From the NCBI GenBank assembly GCA_002353485.1, contig DEJS01000010.1:143872-207871 (forward strand): a stretch of 64,000 bases of DNA. Direction: 5' to 3'. How positions within the stretch are numbered: position 1 is the first letter of the stretch; each line of letters opens with the position of its first letter. Position numbers and translations under genes: made by a program. Positions 32,660-41,726 of the stretch are shown here, piece after piece. This DNA is from Prevotella sp. UBA2742 (lineage in GTDB: Bacteria; Bacteroidota; Bacteroidia; Bacteroidales; Bacteroidaceae). The notes below the pieces were generated by a model that saw only the letters and a program-made list of their open reading frames with translations, was not told the DNA's origin and searched no databases.

Positions 32660-35299
32660 ATGAAGCTGAAATTCACCTTACACTACCATACTGCATGGGG
32701 CCAGAGCCTGCATGTCAGCATTGCCTATCACAGTCAGGACGGCACCCTCAGGCGTCAGGACCTTCCAATGCTTACCACCGACGGTGAGCTTTGGACGCTG
32801 GAGACGTCGGCGCTGATGAGCCGTCAGCACCCGCTGTCGCACATCGTCTACTCCTACCAGCTGGAGGATGCCGACGGCCATGTGCTTCGCCGCGAGTGGG
32901 ACCTCGTGCCCCGTATCTATCACTTCGATGCATCGAAGGACTACGTCTTCCCCGACCAGTGGCGCGACCGCCCGCTGCCCATGCATCTCTATTCCAACGC
33001 CTACCTCACCACGGCCCACCGCCAGAGGGGCGAGCATGTCGAGGCACGCCGCGTGCCCCTGTTTCGCAGCACCATCCTTTTCCGCGTCTCGGCACCACAG
33101 CTGCAGCAAGGACAGTCCGTAGCCGTCTGCGGCAGCCATCCCGCCCTGGGCTCGTGGAGCACCAGCCGCTACCTGAAGATGGAGTATGCCGGCCAGGGCG
33201 AGTGGCTGCTGTCGGTGAACGCCCAAGGCTGGCTGCTGCCCATAGAGTATAAGTTCGTCGTAGTTGACGACCAGAGCCACGAGCTCGTAGCGTGGGAGGA
33301 GGGCGACAACCGCATCATCGACCCTGCCGTGACCGTCGCCGGCGACAACGGTCAGCTGCCCGACGGACAGGTGCTCGTGCTCTACGGCGGCCACCTGCGA
33401 CTGGGCGAGGCGCCCTGGCGCCTGGCAGGCGTCGTCATACCCGTCTTTGCACTGCGCTCGGAGCACAGCTACGGCGTGGGCGACTTCGGCGACCTGCGCC
33501 GGCTGGTAGACTGGGCCCTGGCTACGGGCATGAAGGTCATACAGGTGCTGCCCGTCAACGACACCACCACAGACGGGCGTTGGCACGACTCGCATCCCTA
33601 CAACATTGTCAGCGTCTTTGCCCTGCACCCCCATTACATCGACCTCGAGGCCGCCGGCACGCTGCATTCCAAGGAGCGCATGACACAGTTTCTGCGCCGC
33701 CGGCAGGAGCTCAACGCACTGCCGTACAGCGACTACGAAGCCGTGGACCGCGTCAAGACGGAATACCTTCAGGAACTCTTTGCCGAGCAGGGCAAGACGG
33801 TGCAGGCCTCGGCCGACTACCGTGCCTTCGTCCAGGCCAACGACGACTGGCTCACGCCTTACGCCGCCTTCCTCGGCCAGTCGCCGGCCTATGTACGCTA
33901 CGTACAGTATCTGCTGCACACACAGCTCAAGGCTGCCGCCGACTATGCCCGCCAGCACGGTGTCGTGCTGAAGGGCGACCTGCCCATAGGCGTCAACCGC
34001 AACAGCGCCACCATACAGGCCCATCCCGAGTACTTCAACCTCGACTCGCAGGCCGGTGCACCACCCGACGAACTGAACCCCCGTGGACAGAACTGGGGCT
34101 TCCCCACCTACAACTGGACCGCGCCGCAGACCGCCAAGCCCGCCGCCACCATCGACGCATGGTTCCGCCGCCGGCTGCAACACATGCAGCAGTACTTCGA
34201 CGCCTTCCGCATTGACCACGTGCTGGGCTTCTTCCGCATCTGGGAGATACCCCAGCATGCTCTCGACAGCGTGCTGGGACATTTCTCGCCCGCACTGCCG
34301 CTCACCGTGGCCGAGATAGAATACTTCGGACTGCCCTTCCGCAAGGAGCTCTTCACCCGGCCCTTCATCAACGACCGTCTGGTGGACCGTCTCTTCGGCA
34401 TCCACGCCCAGTACGTACGCGACAACTTCCTTCTGCGCCGCGCATACGGACTTTACGACCTGCAGGCCGACTTCGACACACAGCAGAAGGTGGCCGGCTA
34501 CTTCAGCGAGCGCCGCGACGAGAGCAGCCTCTGGATACGCGACGGCCTGATGCGCCTGCTGACCAACGTGCTCTTCGTCGAGGACCCCCGTCAGCCCGAC
34601 ATGTATCACCCCCGCATCGGCGTCATTCGCGAGCCCATCTTCGAGGCACTTTCCGCCGAGGAAAAGGACGCTTTCCTACGGCTCTACAACAACTACTTCT
34701 ACCAGCGCCACTCCTTCTACTGGGGACAGCAGGCCCTTCAGCGGCTTACCGCCCTGCTCGGCGACTGCCGTATGCTGGTGTGCGCCGAGGACCTCGGCAT
34801 GCTGCCCGACTGCGTAGAACCCGTGCTCGACGAGCTGCGCATACTGACCCTCCAGCTGCAGCGCATGCCCAAGCAGCAGGGCTTCGAGTTTGCCCATCTG
34901 GAGGCCAACCCCATGCGCTCCGTGGCCACCATCTCGACACACGACATGGCACCCCTGCGCCTGTGGTGGCAGGAGAGTCCCGAGCGCCGGCAGCGCTTCT
35001 ACGTCACCATGCTGCAGAAGGAAGGCCGCGCCCCCGAGCAGCTGCCCGCACACCTGGCCGAGGAAATCATTGCCCGACACCTGTACTGCCCCTCCATGCT
35101 ATGCCTGCTGACGCTGCAAGACTGGCTTTCCATGGACGTGGAGCTGCGCTGCCGCAACGCTGCCGACGAACGCATCAACACGCCCAGCGACCCTTACAAC
35201 CGCTGGCAGTACCGCATGCCGCTCACCATAGAACAGCTGCTCGGCGCCTCTAAATACAATAATAAGATAAAGACAATGGTAAGCCGCAGCAAGCGCTAA
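32660..35299 (+). CDS. malQ: 4-alpha-glucanotransferase with N-terminal starch-binding domains (DPE2-like)
   Basis: An 879-residue GH77 amylomaltase that transfers maltosyl or dextrinyl units between alpha-1,4-glucans. The first 260 residues look like two CBM20-type carbohydrate-binding modules ('FRVSAPQLQQGQSVAVCGSHPALGSW...' is a typical CBM20 start), as in plant DPE2. The catalytic barrel has 'EHSYGVGDFGDLRRLVDWA', the nucleophile Asp in 'DAFRIDHVLGFFRIWEIP', the acid/base Glu in 'LVCAEDLGMLP' and the transition-state Asp in 'STHDMAPLRLWW'. It processes maltose and maltodextrin from starch or glycogen. It appears monocistronic and its stop overlaps the stop of the convergent gene by 4 bp. 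Confidence 0.94.
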   Translation: MKLKFTLHYHTAWGQSLHVSIAYHSQDGTLRRQDLPMLTTDGELWTLETSALMSRQHPLSHIVYSYQLEDADGHVLRREWDLVPRIYHFDASKDYVFPDQWRDRPLPMHLYSNAYLTTAHRQRGEHVEARRVPLFRSTILFRVSAPQLQQGQSVAVCGSHPALGSWSTSRYLKMEYAGQGEWLLSVNAQGWLLPIEYKFVVVDDQSHELVAWEEGDNRIIDPAVTVAGDNGQLPDGQVLVLYGGHLRLGEAPWRLAGVVIPVFALRSEHSYGVGDFGDLRRLVDWALATGMKVIQVLPVNDTTTDGRWHDSHPYNIVSVFALHPHYIDLEAAGTLHSKERMTQFLRRRQELNALPYSDYEAVDRVKTEYLQELFAEQGKTVQASADYRAFVQANDDWLTPYAAFLGQSPAYVRYVQYLLHTQLKAAADYARQHGVVLKGDLPIGVNRNSATIQAHPEYFNLDSQAGAPPDELNPRGQNWGFPTYNWTAPQTAKPAATIDAWFRRRLQHMQQYFDAFRIDHVLGFFRIWEIPQHALDSVLGHFSPALPLTVAEIEYFGLPFRKELFTRPFINDRLVDRLFGIHAQYVRDNFLLRRAYGLYDLQADFDTQQKVAGYFSERRDESSLWIRDGLMRLLTNVLFVEDPRQPDMYHPRIGVIREPIFEALSAEEKDAFLRLYNNYFYQRHSFYWGQQALQRLTALLGDCRMLVCAEDLGMLPDCVEPVLDELRILTLQLQRMPKQQGFEFAHLEANPMRSVATISTHDMAPLRLWWQESPERRQRFYVTMLQKEGRAPEQLPAHLAEEIIARHLYCPSMLCLLTLQDWLSMDVELRCRNAADERINTPSDPYNRWQYRMPLTIEQLLGASKYNNKIKTMVSRSKR

Positions 35300-36555
35300 C
35301 GTCTTACCTTCTTCTTCAGCCGGTCAATGGCGTGCTCCAGACTCTCCGTCGGCTCAATAATATTGTAGTCGGCCCAGAAGTCCGGGTCGTCAAAGTATTC
35401 CACCTTGTCGTAGAACCGCTCGCGGATGCCGAACGACGAGCGCCCTCGCGGGCGACGGGCCTCGCGCCCTTGGCTCAGGCGGTCCGTCACCACCATCTCG
35501 CTCACCGTCGTGTACGGCGACGCAAAAAGTCGGCGCTTCCAGTCACACATGAAGCGCATCTCGTTGCGCATATAGCTCATACGCGTCACACCCTCGGCGT
35601 CCGTCTCGTAAACCACCACCACACTGAGCTCCCTCGGACGGAAGCGCAGTCCGGCGGGCTTGCGCACCAGCATGTAGTCCGACGCGCGGCGCCAGTCGCT
35701 GACGTCCAGCTCGAGCTCGGCACGCGTAATGGCCAGCGTCTCCTGGTCTATATACAGCAGACCGCCCATCAGCGGCATCAGCGTAATGGGCTTCGGCGTC
35801 ATGCGCACTACATAGTGCAGACGGTCGGCCACCTTCGTCGGCGGCTCCATGCGGTACAGATAGTAGTTCAGCGTCTCAGCGTTCAGCAGGTACTCGCTGT
35901 TCTTCGCCACGTCGCACATCAGCGGCATCACCGGACCGCCCTGAATCTTCACACCCAGCGTGTCGCGCGCCTTCATGCTCATCAGCCGCCGCCCTTTCAG
36001 TATGGCCACGGCGTCCAGCTCGGGACCGTGGCTGTAGTCACTCTTGTACATGTCGGCCACGGCCTCTGCCACCGAGATGAAGCGGCCGCCCTTGCGCGCC
36101 GTCTCACGGTAGAAACAGCGCACCAGCTCGGCCTCCTGGGCATAGTTGTGGGGTATGCGGCTCATGGCGGCCTTGACGACGCTCAGCGCATCGTCCGTCG
36201 ACACCACAATTTCCTGCAGCTGAATGGTGCTGGCCGTCATGGCAATGGTCAGTCCTGTGGTCGGACCCTCGTCCAGCACGTAGCGCCGCGTCTTGTAGCC
36301 TATGTGGCTTACCAGCAGATAAGCAGGCCGCTGCGTAGCCTTCAGCGTGAAGCGCCCCTCGTCGTTGGTCACGGTGTGCGCCCCCGAACCCTCGGCGGCA
36401 ATGCTGACATGCGCCAGCGGACGACCGCTCTGGCGGTCCGTCACACGGCCGTTCACCACCGCCTGGTGGTCCGTCACAGGTCCGTTCGCCACCGTCTGTG
36501 CTGCCACCGTCAGCACGGCAACCAATATCGTCAGTGTCAATAAAATCCGCTTCAT
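35296..36555 (-). CDS. Carboxypeptidase-regulatory-like domain outer-membrane-associated protein
   Basis: A 419-residue secreted protein with a signal peptide (ending about 'VAAQTVA'). A carboxypeptidase D regulatory-like beta-sandwich follows (about 34-115, 'VNGRVTDRQSGRPLAHVSIAAEGSGAHTVTNDEGRFTLKA' region), and then about 300 residues of a beta-rich domain as in DUF5686-type proteins. Such proteins are common in Bacteroidetes envelopes, but no enzymatic role can be read. The segment around residues 20-42 contains a duplicated 11-residue motif (NGPVTDHQAV / NGRVTDRQSG), which reflects a 33-bp DNA tandem duplication. It converges on malQ with a 4-bp stop overlap. Confidence 0.75.
   Translation of the reverse strand: MKRILLTLTILVAVLTVAAQTVANGPVTDHQAVVNGRVTDRQSGRPLAHVSIAAEGSGAHTVTNDEGRFTLKATQRPAYLLVSHIGYKTRRYVLDEGPTTGLTIAMTASTIQLQEIVVSTDDALSVVKAAMSRIPHNYAQEAELVRCFYRETARKGGRFISVAEAVADMYKSDYSHGPELDAVAILKGRRLMSMKARDTLGVKIQGGPVMPLMCDVAKNSEYLLNAETLNYYLYRMEPPTKVADRLHYVVRMTPKPITLMPLMGGLLYIDQETLAITRAELELDVSDWRRASDYMLVRKPAGLRFRPRELSVVVVYETDAEGVTRMSYMRNEMRFMCDWKRRLFASPYTTVSEMVVTDRLSQGREARRPRGRSSFGIRERFYDKVEYFDDPDFWADYNIIEPTESLEHAIDRLKKKVRR
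36431..36496. repeat. 33-bp tandem duplication in a coding region
   Basis: Two adjacent 33-bp units (36431-36463 and 36464-36496) differ at only a few positions. In frame they duplicate 11 residues just after the signal peptide of the carboxypeptidase-regulatory-like protein. Confidence 0.75.
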
Positions 36556-36680
36556 GGTCGTGTCCGGTTTTTCCTGTTTGACGAACAGACGTACCGAAGG
36601 TTTAATTCCCGTTCCGTTCCGGTCGAGCTACGAATCAATAAAAACTGCGGCAGTGGTTTGGCAGACTCGCTTTTTTGTTA

Positions 36681-36688
36681 TACCTTTG
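36681..36688 (+). promoter_or_regulatory. -7 and -33 promoter of gph
   Basis: TACCTTTG, with TTTG about 20 bp upstream in 'GTGGTTTGGCAG', gives a full Bacteroidetes-type promoter. The ATG follows 52 nt later, so the leader is ordinary in length. Confidence 0.65.
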
Positions 36689-36740
36689 CGGCCAGAAACG
36701 GCATCGAAGGCAGAGAAAACATTTAAGAAAAGCAATACTA

Positions 36741-37394
36741 ATGGCTATGAGAAGATATGACACCTATATATTCGACCTTGACGGGACACTACTTGACACA
36801 CTGCAGGACCTTGCGGCCAGCGTGAACTACGCCCTGCGCCAGTACGGCATGCCCCAGCACTCGACCGACCAGGTGCGCCGCATGGTGGGCAACGGCGTCA
36901 GGCTGCTCATGCAGCGCGCCGTGCCACAGGGCACGGACGACGAGCGCTTCGAGGAAGTCTTTGCCGCCTTCCGCCGCCACTACATGGAGCACTCGCTGGA
37001 CACCACGCGGCCCTACGACGGCATTACCGACACCTTGCGCCAGCTGAAGCAACGCGGCTGTCGCCTGGCAGTGGTGAGCAACAAGATGATGGCGGCCACG
37101 CAGGAGCTGGTACACCATTTCTTTCCGGAAATAGAAGTCGCCATCGGCGAGCACGAAGCCGAGGGCATACGCAAGAAACCCGCCCCCGACACCGTGCGCG
37201 AGGCCCTCAGACAGCTGGGCGTTACGCCGGCTGACAGCAGCATCGTGTATGTAGGCGACAGCGACGTCGACATTGAGACGGCACGCAACAGCGGCCTGCC
37301 ATGCATCAGCGTGCTATGGGGATTCCGCGACCGCGACTTCCTCGTCGCTCACGGAGCCGACACGCTGGTCAATACCCCCGGCGAACTTCTCTGA
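36741..37394 (+). CDS. gph: HAD-family phosphoglycolate phosphatase-like hydrolase
   Basis: A 217-residue HAD-superfamily phosphatase. Motif I is 'FDLDGTLLDT' (nucleophile Asp12, general acid Asp14), the cap domain is helical (about 20-85), motif II is 'AVVSNK', motif III Lys is in 'RKKPAPDTV' and motif IV is 'YVGDSDVDIETARNSG'. Sequence and length fit Gph, which removes phosphate from 2-phosphoglycolate, though other small phosphosugars are possible. The start could be the ATG at 36741 or the next at 36747. It is monocistronic and converges on glnN across a repeat-containing spacer. Confidence 0.85.
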   Translation: MAMRRYDTYIFDLDGTLLDTLQDLAASVNYALRQYGMPQHSTDQVRRMVGNGVRLLMQRAVPQGTDDERFEEVFAAFRRHYMEHSLDTTRPYDGITDTLRQLKQRGCRLAVVSNKMMAATQELVHHFFPEIEVAIGEHEAEGIRKKPAPDTVREALRQLGVTPADSSIVYVGDSDVDIETARNSGLPCISVLWGFRDRDFLVAHGADTLVNTPGELL

Positions 37395-37421
37395 TAGAAC
37401 CATTTTACGTTTTTCTTCCAT

Positions 37422-37496
37422 CCACTCTGGCTCCATAAAAAAGAATGGAGATAGAATGGAGCTAGAATGGAGATAGAATGGAGCTAGAGTGGAGCC
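37422..37496. repeat. 22-bp tandem repeat and hairpin between gph and glnN
   Basis: Units at 37443-37464 and 37465-37486 are identical (GAATGGAGATAGAATGGAGC plus TA), followed by a partial unit. Upstream CCACTCTGGCTCCAT (37422-37436) is complementary, with one mismatch, to the end of the repeat, so a hairpin and likely bidirectional terminator can form. Confidence 0.65.
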
Positions 37497-37520
37497 AAGG
37501 GGGAGCAAGAGGGGAGGGCG

Positions 37521-39713
37521 TCAGCGGATGAAGAGCAGCTCGCGGTATTTGGGCAGTGTCCAGAGTCCGTCCTCGACGATGAGTTCGAGCTTGTCTGTCT
37601 CGCGACGGATGGCATCCATCTTGGGGCACACGGTGTCGTGGTAGACAATGGCTCGCTGGTGGATGTTTTCTATGCGGTTGGCTACCTTGCGGGCGTCGGT
37701 GAGCTCCTCGACCAGTTGTTCGATGCGCTCCGTGCGCTCGGCTATCTCCTCAATGAGCTTCATGTTGCGGGCGGAGAGACGCTCGGCCTTGTCGGCCGTG
37801 AAGACGTCCTTCATGCCCTGTACGTTCTTGATGAGCTGCGACTGGTAGTGGGTGGAGACGGGAATGATGTGGTTCATGGCCAGGTCGCCCAGCACGCGGG
37901 CCTCTATCTGAACGGTCTTGACGTACATCTCCCACTTTACTTCGTTGCGGGCTTCGAGCTCCTTGCGGTTCATGACCTTTGTTGACTCGAACATCTGGAC
38001 GGACGAGTCGTCGAGGTAGTGCTCGAAGATGACAGGGCACGACTTCTCGACGTCCAGTCCGCGGTGGCGGGCCTCTTCTACCCAGGCCTCGGAGTAGCCG
38101 TTGCCGTCGAAGCGGACGGGTTTGCAGGTCTTGATGTCGGCCTTGAGTACTTCGAGGATGGCGCTGACTTTGTTTTCGCCTGCGGCTATTTTCTGGTCTA
38201 CGCGCTCCTTGAACGAGGTGAGGGCTTCGGCCATGGCGGCGTTGAGGGCTATCATGGCCGAGGAGCAGTTGACGCTGGAGCCTGGGGCACGGAACTCGAA
38301 GCGGTTGCCGGTGAAGGCGAAGGGCGAGGTGCGGTTGCGGTCGGTGTTGTCGACGATGAGGTCGGGAATTTGCGGAATGTCTATCTCCATGCCCTGCTTG
38401 CCCTTCAGATTGAACAGCTCGTTCTTGTCAGACTGTTCGATGTGGTCTAAAAGTTCCGTCAGCTGGGTGCCTAAGAAACTGGAGATGATGGCTGGTGGAG
38501 CCTCGTTGCCGCCTAAGCGGTGGGCGTTGGTGGCCGACATGATGGAGGCTTTCAGCAGTCCGTTGTGTCGGTAGACGGCCATGAGGGTCTCTACGATGAA
38601 GGTGACGAAGCGGAGGTTCTCCTCGGGTGTCTTGCCCGGGGCATGGAGCAGTACGCCGGTGTCGGTGGAGAGGCTCCAGTTGTTGTGCTTGCCCGAGCCG
38701 TTGATGCCGTCGAAGGGTTTCTCGTGGAGCAGCACGCGGAAGCCGTGCTGGCGGGCTACTTTCTTCATGAGCGACATGAGGAGCATGTTATGGTCGACGG
38801 CGAGGTTGCACTCCTCGAAGATGGGTGCCAGCTCGAACTGGTTGGGGGCCACCTCGTTGTGGCGTGTCTTGACGGGGATGGCGAGTTCGAGTGCCTGTAT
38901 CTCGAGGTCTTTCATGAAGGCCTGTACGCGGTCGGGGATGGTGCCGAAGTAGTGGTCGTCCATCTGCTGGTTCTTGGCCGACTCGTGTCCCATCAGGGTG
39001 CGACCGGTCATGAGCAGGTCGGGGCGGGCGGAGTAGAGTCCTTCGTCGACGAGGAAATACTCCTGTTCCCAGCCGAGGTTGACGGTCACCTTCTCGACGT
39101 CGTCGTAGAAGTAGCGGCAAACGTCGCGTGCGGCGTTGCCTACGGCGTGCAGTGCGCGCAGCAGGGGGGCCTTGTAGTCGAGGGCCTCGCCGGTGTAGGC
39201 GATGAAGATGGTGGGTATGCAGAGGGTGTCGTCGATGATGAAGACGGGCGAGGTGGGGTCCCAGGCCGAGTAGCCTCGGGCCTCGAAGGTGTTGCGGATG
39301 CCGCCGTTGGGGAAGCTGGAGGCGTCGGGCTCCTGCTGCACCAGCAGCTTGCCTGAGAACTTCTCGATCATGCCGCCCTTGCCGTCGTGCTCTACGAAGG
39401 CGTCGTGCTTCTCGGCCGTGCCTTCGGTCAGGGGCTGGAACCAGTGGGTATAGTGGGTGACGCCCATCTCGAGGGCCCACTGTTTCATGCCTGCGGCCAC
39501 GGCGTCGGCGATGGAACGGTCAAGGCGGGCGCCCTTGTCCATGACGTCTATCATGGTGTCGTAGACGTCCTTGGGCAGGTATTTGTACATTTTCTGACGG
39601 GTGAACACGTACTTGCCGAAGTATTCGGAGGGACGCTCCGAGGGGACTTTCACCTCGACGGGATGTTTCTTGAAAGCTTCTTCTACTACTTGGAATCTGA
39701 GGTTGTTTGCCAT
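37521..39713 (-). CDS. glnA: Type III glutamine synthetase
   Basis: A 730-residue glutamine synthetase of the large GSIII (GlnN) class, typical of Bacteroidetes and cyanobacteria; it makes glutamine from glutamate, ammonia and ATP. Catalytic-barrel landmarks are visible: 'GWEQEYFLVDEG' (metal-binding Glu), 'TRHNEVAPNQFELAPIF', 'LLHEKPFDGINGSGKHNNWSLST', and the C-terminal 'RFEFRAPGSSVNCS'. Length (about 700-730) matches GSIII rather than the 450-470-residue GSI. The two downstream genes (aguB, aguA) lie upstream in transcription order, 15 bp away, and may be co-transcribed, giving a nitrogen-metabolism cluster. Confidence 0.95.
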   Translation of the reverse strand: MANNLRFQVVEEAFKKHPVEVKVPSERPSEYFGKYVFTRQKMYKYLPKDVYDTMIDVMDKGARLDRSIADAVAAGMKQWALEMGVTHYTHWFQPLTEGTAEKHDAFVEHDGKGGMIEKFSGKLLVQQEPDASSFPNGGIRNTFEARGYSAWDPTSPVFIIDDTLCIPTIFIAYTGEALDYKAPLLRALHAVGNAARDVCRYFYDDVEKVTVNLGWEQEYFLVDEGLYSARPDLLMTGRTLMGHESAKNQQMDDHYFGTIPDRVQAFMKDLEIQALELAIPVKTRHNEVAPNQFELAPIFEECNLAVDHNMLLMSLMKKVARQHGFRVLLHEKPFDGINGSGKHNNWSLSTDTGVLLHAPGKTPEENLRFVTFIVETLMAVYRHNGLLKASIMSATNAHRLGGNEAPPAIISSFLGTQLTELLDHIEQSDKNELFNLKGKQGMEIDIPQIPDLIVDNTDRNRTSPFAFTGNRFEFRAPGSSVNCSSAMIALNAAMAEALTSFKERVDQKIAAGENKVSAILEVLKADIKTCKPVRFDGNGYSEAWVEEARHRGLDVEKSCPVIFEHYLDDSSVQMFESTKVMNRKELEARNEVKWEMYVKTVQIEARVLGDLAMNHIIPVSTHYQSQLIKNVQGMKDVFTADKAERLSARNMKLIEEIAERTERIEQLVEELTDARKVANRIENIHQRAIVYHDTVCPKMDAIRRETDKLELIVEDGLWTLPKYRELLFIR

Positions 39714-39728
39714 ATCTGTTACGAATAA

Positions 39729-40634
39729 TTAGTCGATGAAACGTTTAGTGATGTCTTGGTAGGCGTCGATGCGCCGGTCGCGTAGGAAGGGCCACCAGCG
39801 GCGCACTTGTTCGGAGCGCTGCAGGTCGATGTCGACCACGGCCTCGGTCTCTTGGGCTTCGGGGGCCTCGTAGAGCAGCTCGCCCTGCGGTCCGGCGACG
39901 AAGGAGGTGCCCCAGAAGAGTTGGGAATTGGGAGTTGAGAGTTGAGAGTTTACAGTTGAGGGTTGGGAGGGGGGACAGGTCTCTTCGCCCACGCGGTTGA
40001 CGGTGACGACGGGCAGGCCGTTGGCCACGGCATGGCCGCGCTGTACCAACTGCCATGCCATGCGCTGACGCTGCTGTTCGGCGGCGTCGTCCAGCGGGCT
40101 GTAGCCGATGGCGGTGGGATAGATGAGCAGGTCGGCGCCCTGTAGCGCCATGAGGCGCGCGGCCTCAGGGTACCACTGGTCCCAGCAGACGAGCACGCCC
40201 AGACGGCCCACCGAGGTCTGGATGGGGCGGAAGCCCAGGTCGCCGGGGGTGAAGTAGAACTTCTCGTAGTAGCCAGGGTCGTCGGGGATGTGCATCTTAC
40301 GGTAGCAGCCGGCTATGGAGCCGTCTTTCTCGAATACCACGGCGGTGTTGTGGTACAGCCCTGGTGCGCGCCGCTCGAAGAGCGAGGTGACCAGTACCAC
40401 ACCGCACTCGAGGGCCACGGTGCCAAAGTACTGGGTGGAGGGGCCGGGTATGGGCTCGGCCAGGTCGAACTGGTTGACGTCTTCTTCCTGACAGAAGTAG
40501 AGCGAGTTGTGCAGCTCCTGGAGTACGACGAGCTGGGCGCCCTGTGCGGCCAGACGCTGAATCTTGGCTTTCAGCCGGGCCTTGTTGTCGGCTGTGTCGG
40601 CGCTGTTGCGTTGCTGGATGATTCCTGTCTTCAT
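39729..40634 (-). CDS. aguB: N-carbamoylputrescine amidase with repeat insertion
   Basis: A 301-residue nitrilase-superfamily enzyme that hydrolyses N-carbamoylputrescine to putrescine. The catalytic triad is visible as Glu40 (VVLQELHNS), Lys113 (CYRKMHIP) and Cys150 (VLVCWDQWYPE). Pairing with agmatine deiminase supports this over other nitrilases. Between the family segment 'VTVNRVGEE' and 'FWGTSFVAGP' lies an extra stretch of about 20 residues (about 219-239, PPSQPSTVNSQLSTPNSQ) produced by an AGTTGAG-type heptamer repeat; most relatives have only a few residues there. The start follows from the conserved N-terminus (MKTGIIQQRN). It lies 37 bp from aguA. Confidence 0.93.
   Translation of the reverse strand: MKTGIIQQRNSADTADNKARLKAKIQRLAAQGAQLVVLQELHNSLYFCQEEDVNQFDLAEPIPGPSTQYFGTVALECGVVLVTSLFERRAPGLYHNTAVVFEKDGSIAGCYRKMHIPDDPGYYEKFYFTPGDLGFRPIQTSVGRLGVLVCWDQWYPEAARLMALQGADLLIYPTAIGYSPLDDAAEQQRQRMAWQLVQRGHAVANGLPVVTVNRVGEETCPPSQPSTVNSQLSTPNSQLFWGTSFVAGPQGELLYEAPEAQETEAVVDIDLQRSEQVRRWWPFLRDRRIDAYQDITKRFID
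39933..39967. repeat. Heptamer repeat inside aguB
   Basis: About five units of AGTTGAG-like sequence (AGTTGAG, AGTTGAG, AGTTTAC, AGTTGAG, GGTTGGG). On the coding minus strand it encodes S-T-V-N-S-Q-L-S-T-P-N-S-Q-L, the same heptapeptide cycle as in the TonB receptor repeat. Confidence 0.85.
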
Positions 40635-40671
40635 CTTGTGTTCCTTTTTAAGGGATTGTCTTCTTACCTTA

Positions 40672-41652
40672 TTAATAGTATTGCATGGTGCAGCAGTGCA
40701 GCGAGCCGTGCTGGCGGACGACGGCACGGCAGTCGATGCCTACCACCTGGCGGTCGGGATAGGCCTGCTGTATGGTGGTCATGGCCTCGTGGTCGAGGTC
40801 GGGCTGGGCATAGGTGGGCACCAGCACGGCCCCGTTCAGGACCAGATAGTTGGCGTAGGTGGCCGGCAGACGGTCGCCGTCGTCGTAGACGGGGCGGGGC
40901 AGGGGTACGCGCAGTAGGCGGTAGGGACGTCCGTCGAGGGTGCGCAGCGACTGCAGCTCGCGCTCCATCAGCAGGAGGTCGGGATGGTCGCTGTCTGCAC
41001 CGGTATAGACAATGGTGTCGTCGGGACAGATGCGCACCAGCGTGTCGATGTGCCCGTCGGTGTCGTCGCCCAGCAGCGAGCCGTGTTCCAGCCATACGAT
41101 GCGGTCGGCACCGAGCCACAGCTTCAGGCGCGACTCGATGTCCTGGCGGCTGAGGGGCTGGTTGCGGTGGGGGGCCAGCAGACAGCAGGCGGTGGTGAAC
41201 ACGGTGCCGCGGCCGTCGCTCTCAAGGGAGCCGCCCTCCAGCACGAAGTCGAGGTGGGACTCGTACTGGCCCGTCAGCAGACCGAGGTCGAAGAGCTGGC
41301 GGTTCAGCGCGTTGTCGAGGTCGGCACGGAACTTCTGGCCCCAGCCGTTGAACTGAAAGTCGAGCAGCACCAGCTGGCCATCCTCTTCGACCGTGATGAA
41401 GCCGTGGTCGCGGGCCCAGGTGTCGTTGGTGTCGAGGGCCGCGAAGGTGGCATTGGGGACGGGCGGCTGTGGCGCTGTGGGGCCTACGATGAGCAGGGGC
41501 TCGCGAAGGCTTATCTGGTGCGCCATGGCTTGGTATACGGCACTGATTTCGGGTAGCATGGAGGCCCAGTCGGTCTGGGCGTGCGGCCACGTCAGCTGCA
41601 CACAGCGCTGAGGCTCCCATTCGGCCTTCATGCGGCGTTTCTTCTCTTTCAT
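40672..41652 (-). CDS. aguA: Agmatine deiminase
   Basis: A 326-residue pentein-fold enzyme that converts agmatine to N-carbamoylputrescine and ammonia. It has 'WPHAQTDW', 'ALDTNDTWARDHGF' (substrate-binding acidic residues), 'VLEGGSLESDGRGTVFTT', the catalytic His in 'DTDGHIDT', and the nucleophile Cys320 in 'GSLHCCTMQ' near the C-terminus. With the neighbouring amidase it forms the plant/Bacteroidetes-type arginine-to-putrescine route after arginine decarboxylase, which is not in the window. Its promoter box ends 5 nt before the ATG, so the transcript is probably leaderless. Confidence 0.95.
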   Translation of the reverse strand: MKEKKRRMKAEWEPQRCVQLTWPHAQTDWASMLPEISAVYQAMAHQISLREPLLIVGPTAPQPPVPNATFAALDTNDTWARDHGFITVEEDGQLVLLDFQFNGWGQKFRADLDNALNRQLFDLGLLTGQYESHLDFVLEGGSLESDGRGTVFTTACCLLAPHRNQPLSRQDIESRLKLWLGADRIVWLEHGSLLGDDTDGHIDTLVRICPDDTIVYTGADSDHPDLLLMERELQSLRTLDGRPYRLLRVPLPRPVYDDGDRLPATYANYLVLNGAVLVPTYAQPDLDHEAMTTIQQAYPDRQVVGIDCRAVVRQHGSLHCCTMQYY

Positions 41653-41657
41653 GGCTG

Positions 41658-41665
41658 CAAAGGTA
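41658..41665 (-). promoter_or_regulatory. -7 promoter box of aguA, nearly leaderless
   Basis: TACCTTTG on the minus strand ends 5 nt before the aguA ATG. Confidence 0.6.
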
Positions 41666-41708
41666 CTAAAAAATGAAGAATGATGAGTGAAGAATGAAGT
41701 TTTTTTTG

Positions 41709-41716
41709 TAATTTTG
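41709..41716 (+). promoter_or_regulatory. -7 promoter box of the mini-ATPase operon
   Basis: TAATTTTG preceded by a run of T, 10 nt before the ATG at 41727. Between this box and the aguA box lie short GAAGAATGA direct repeats (about 41678-41698). Confidence 0.55.
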
Positions 41717-41726
41717 CACGCAGATT

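Noticed and set aside
32678..34609. 643-codon open frame on the minus strand
   Set aside because: It is antisense to malQ, which has intact GH77 motifs; no recognisable protein features.
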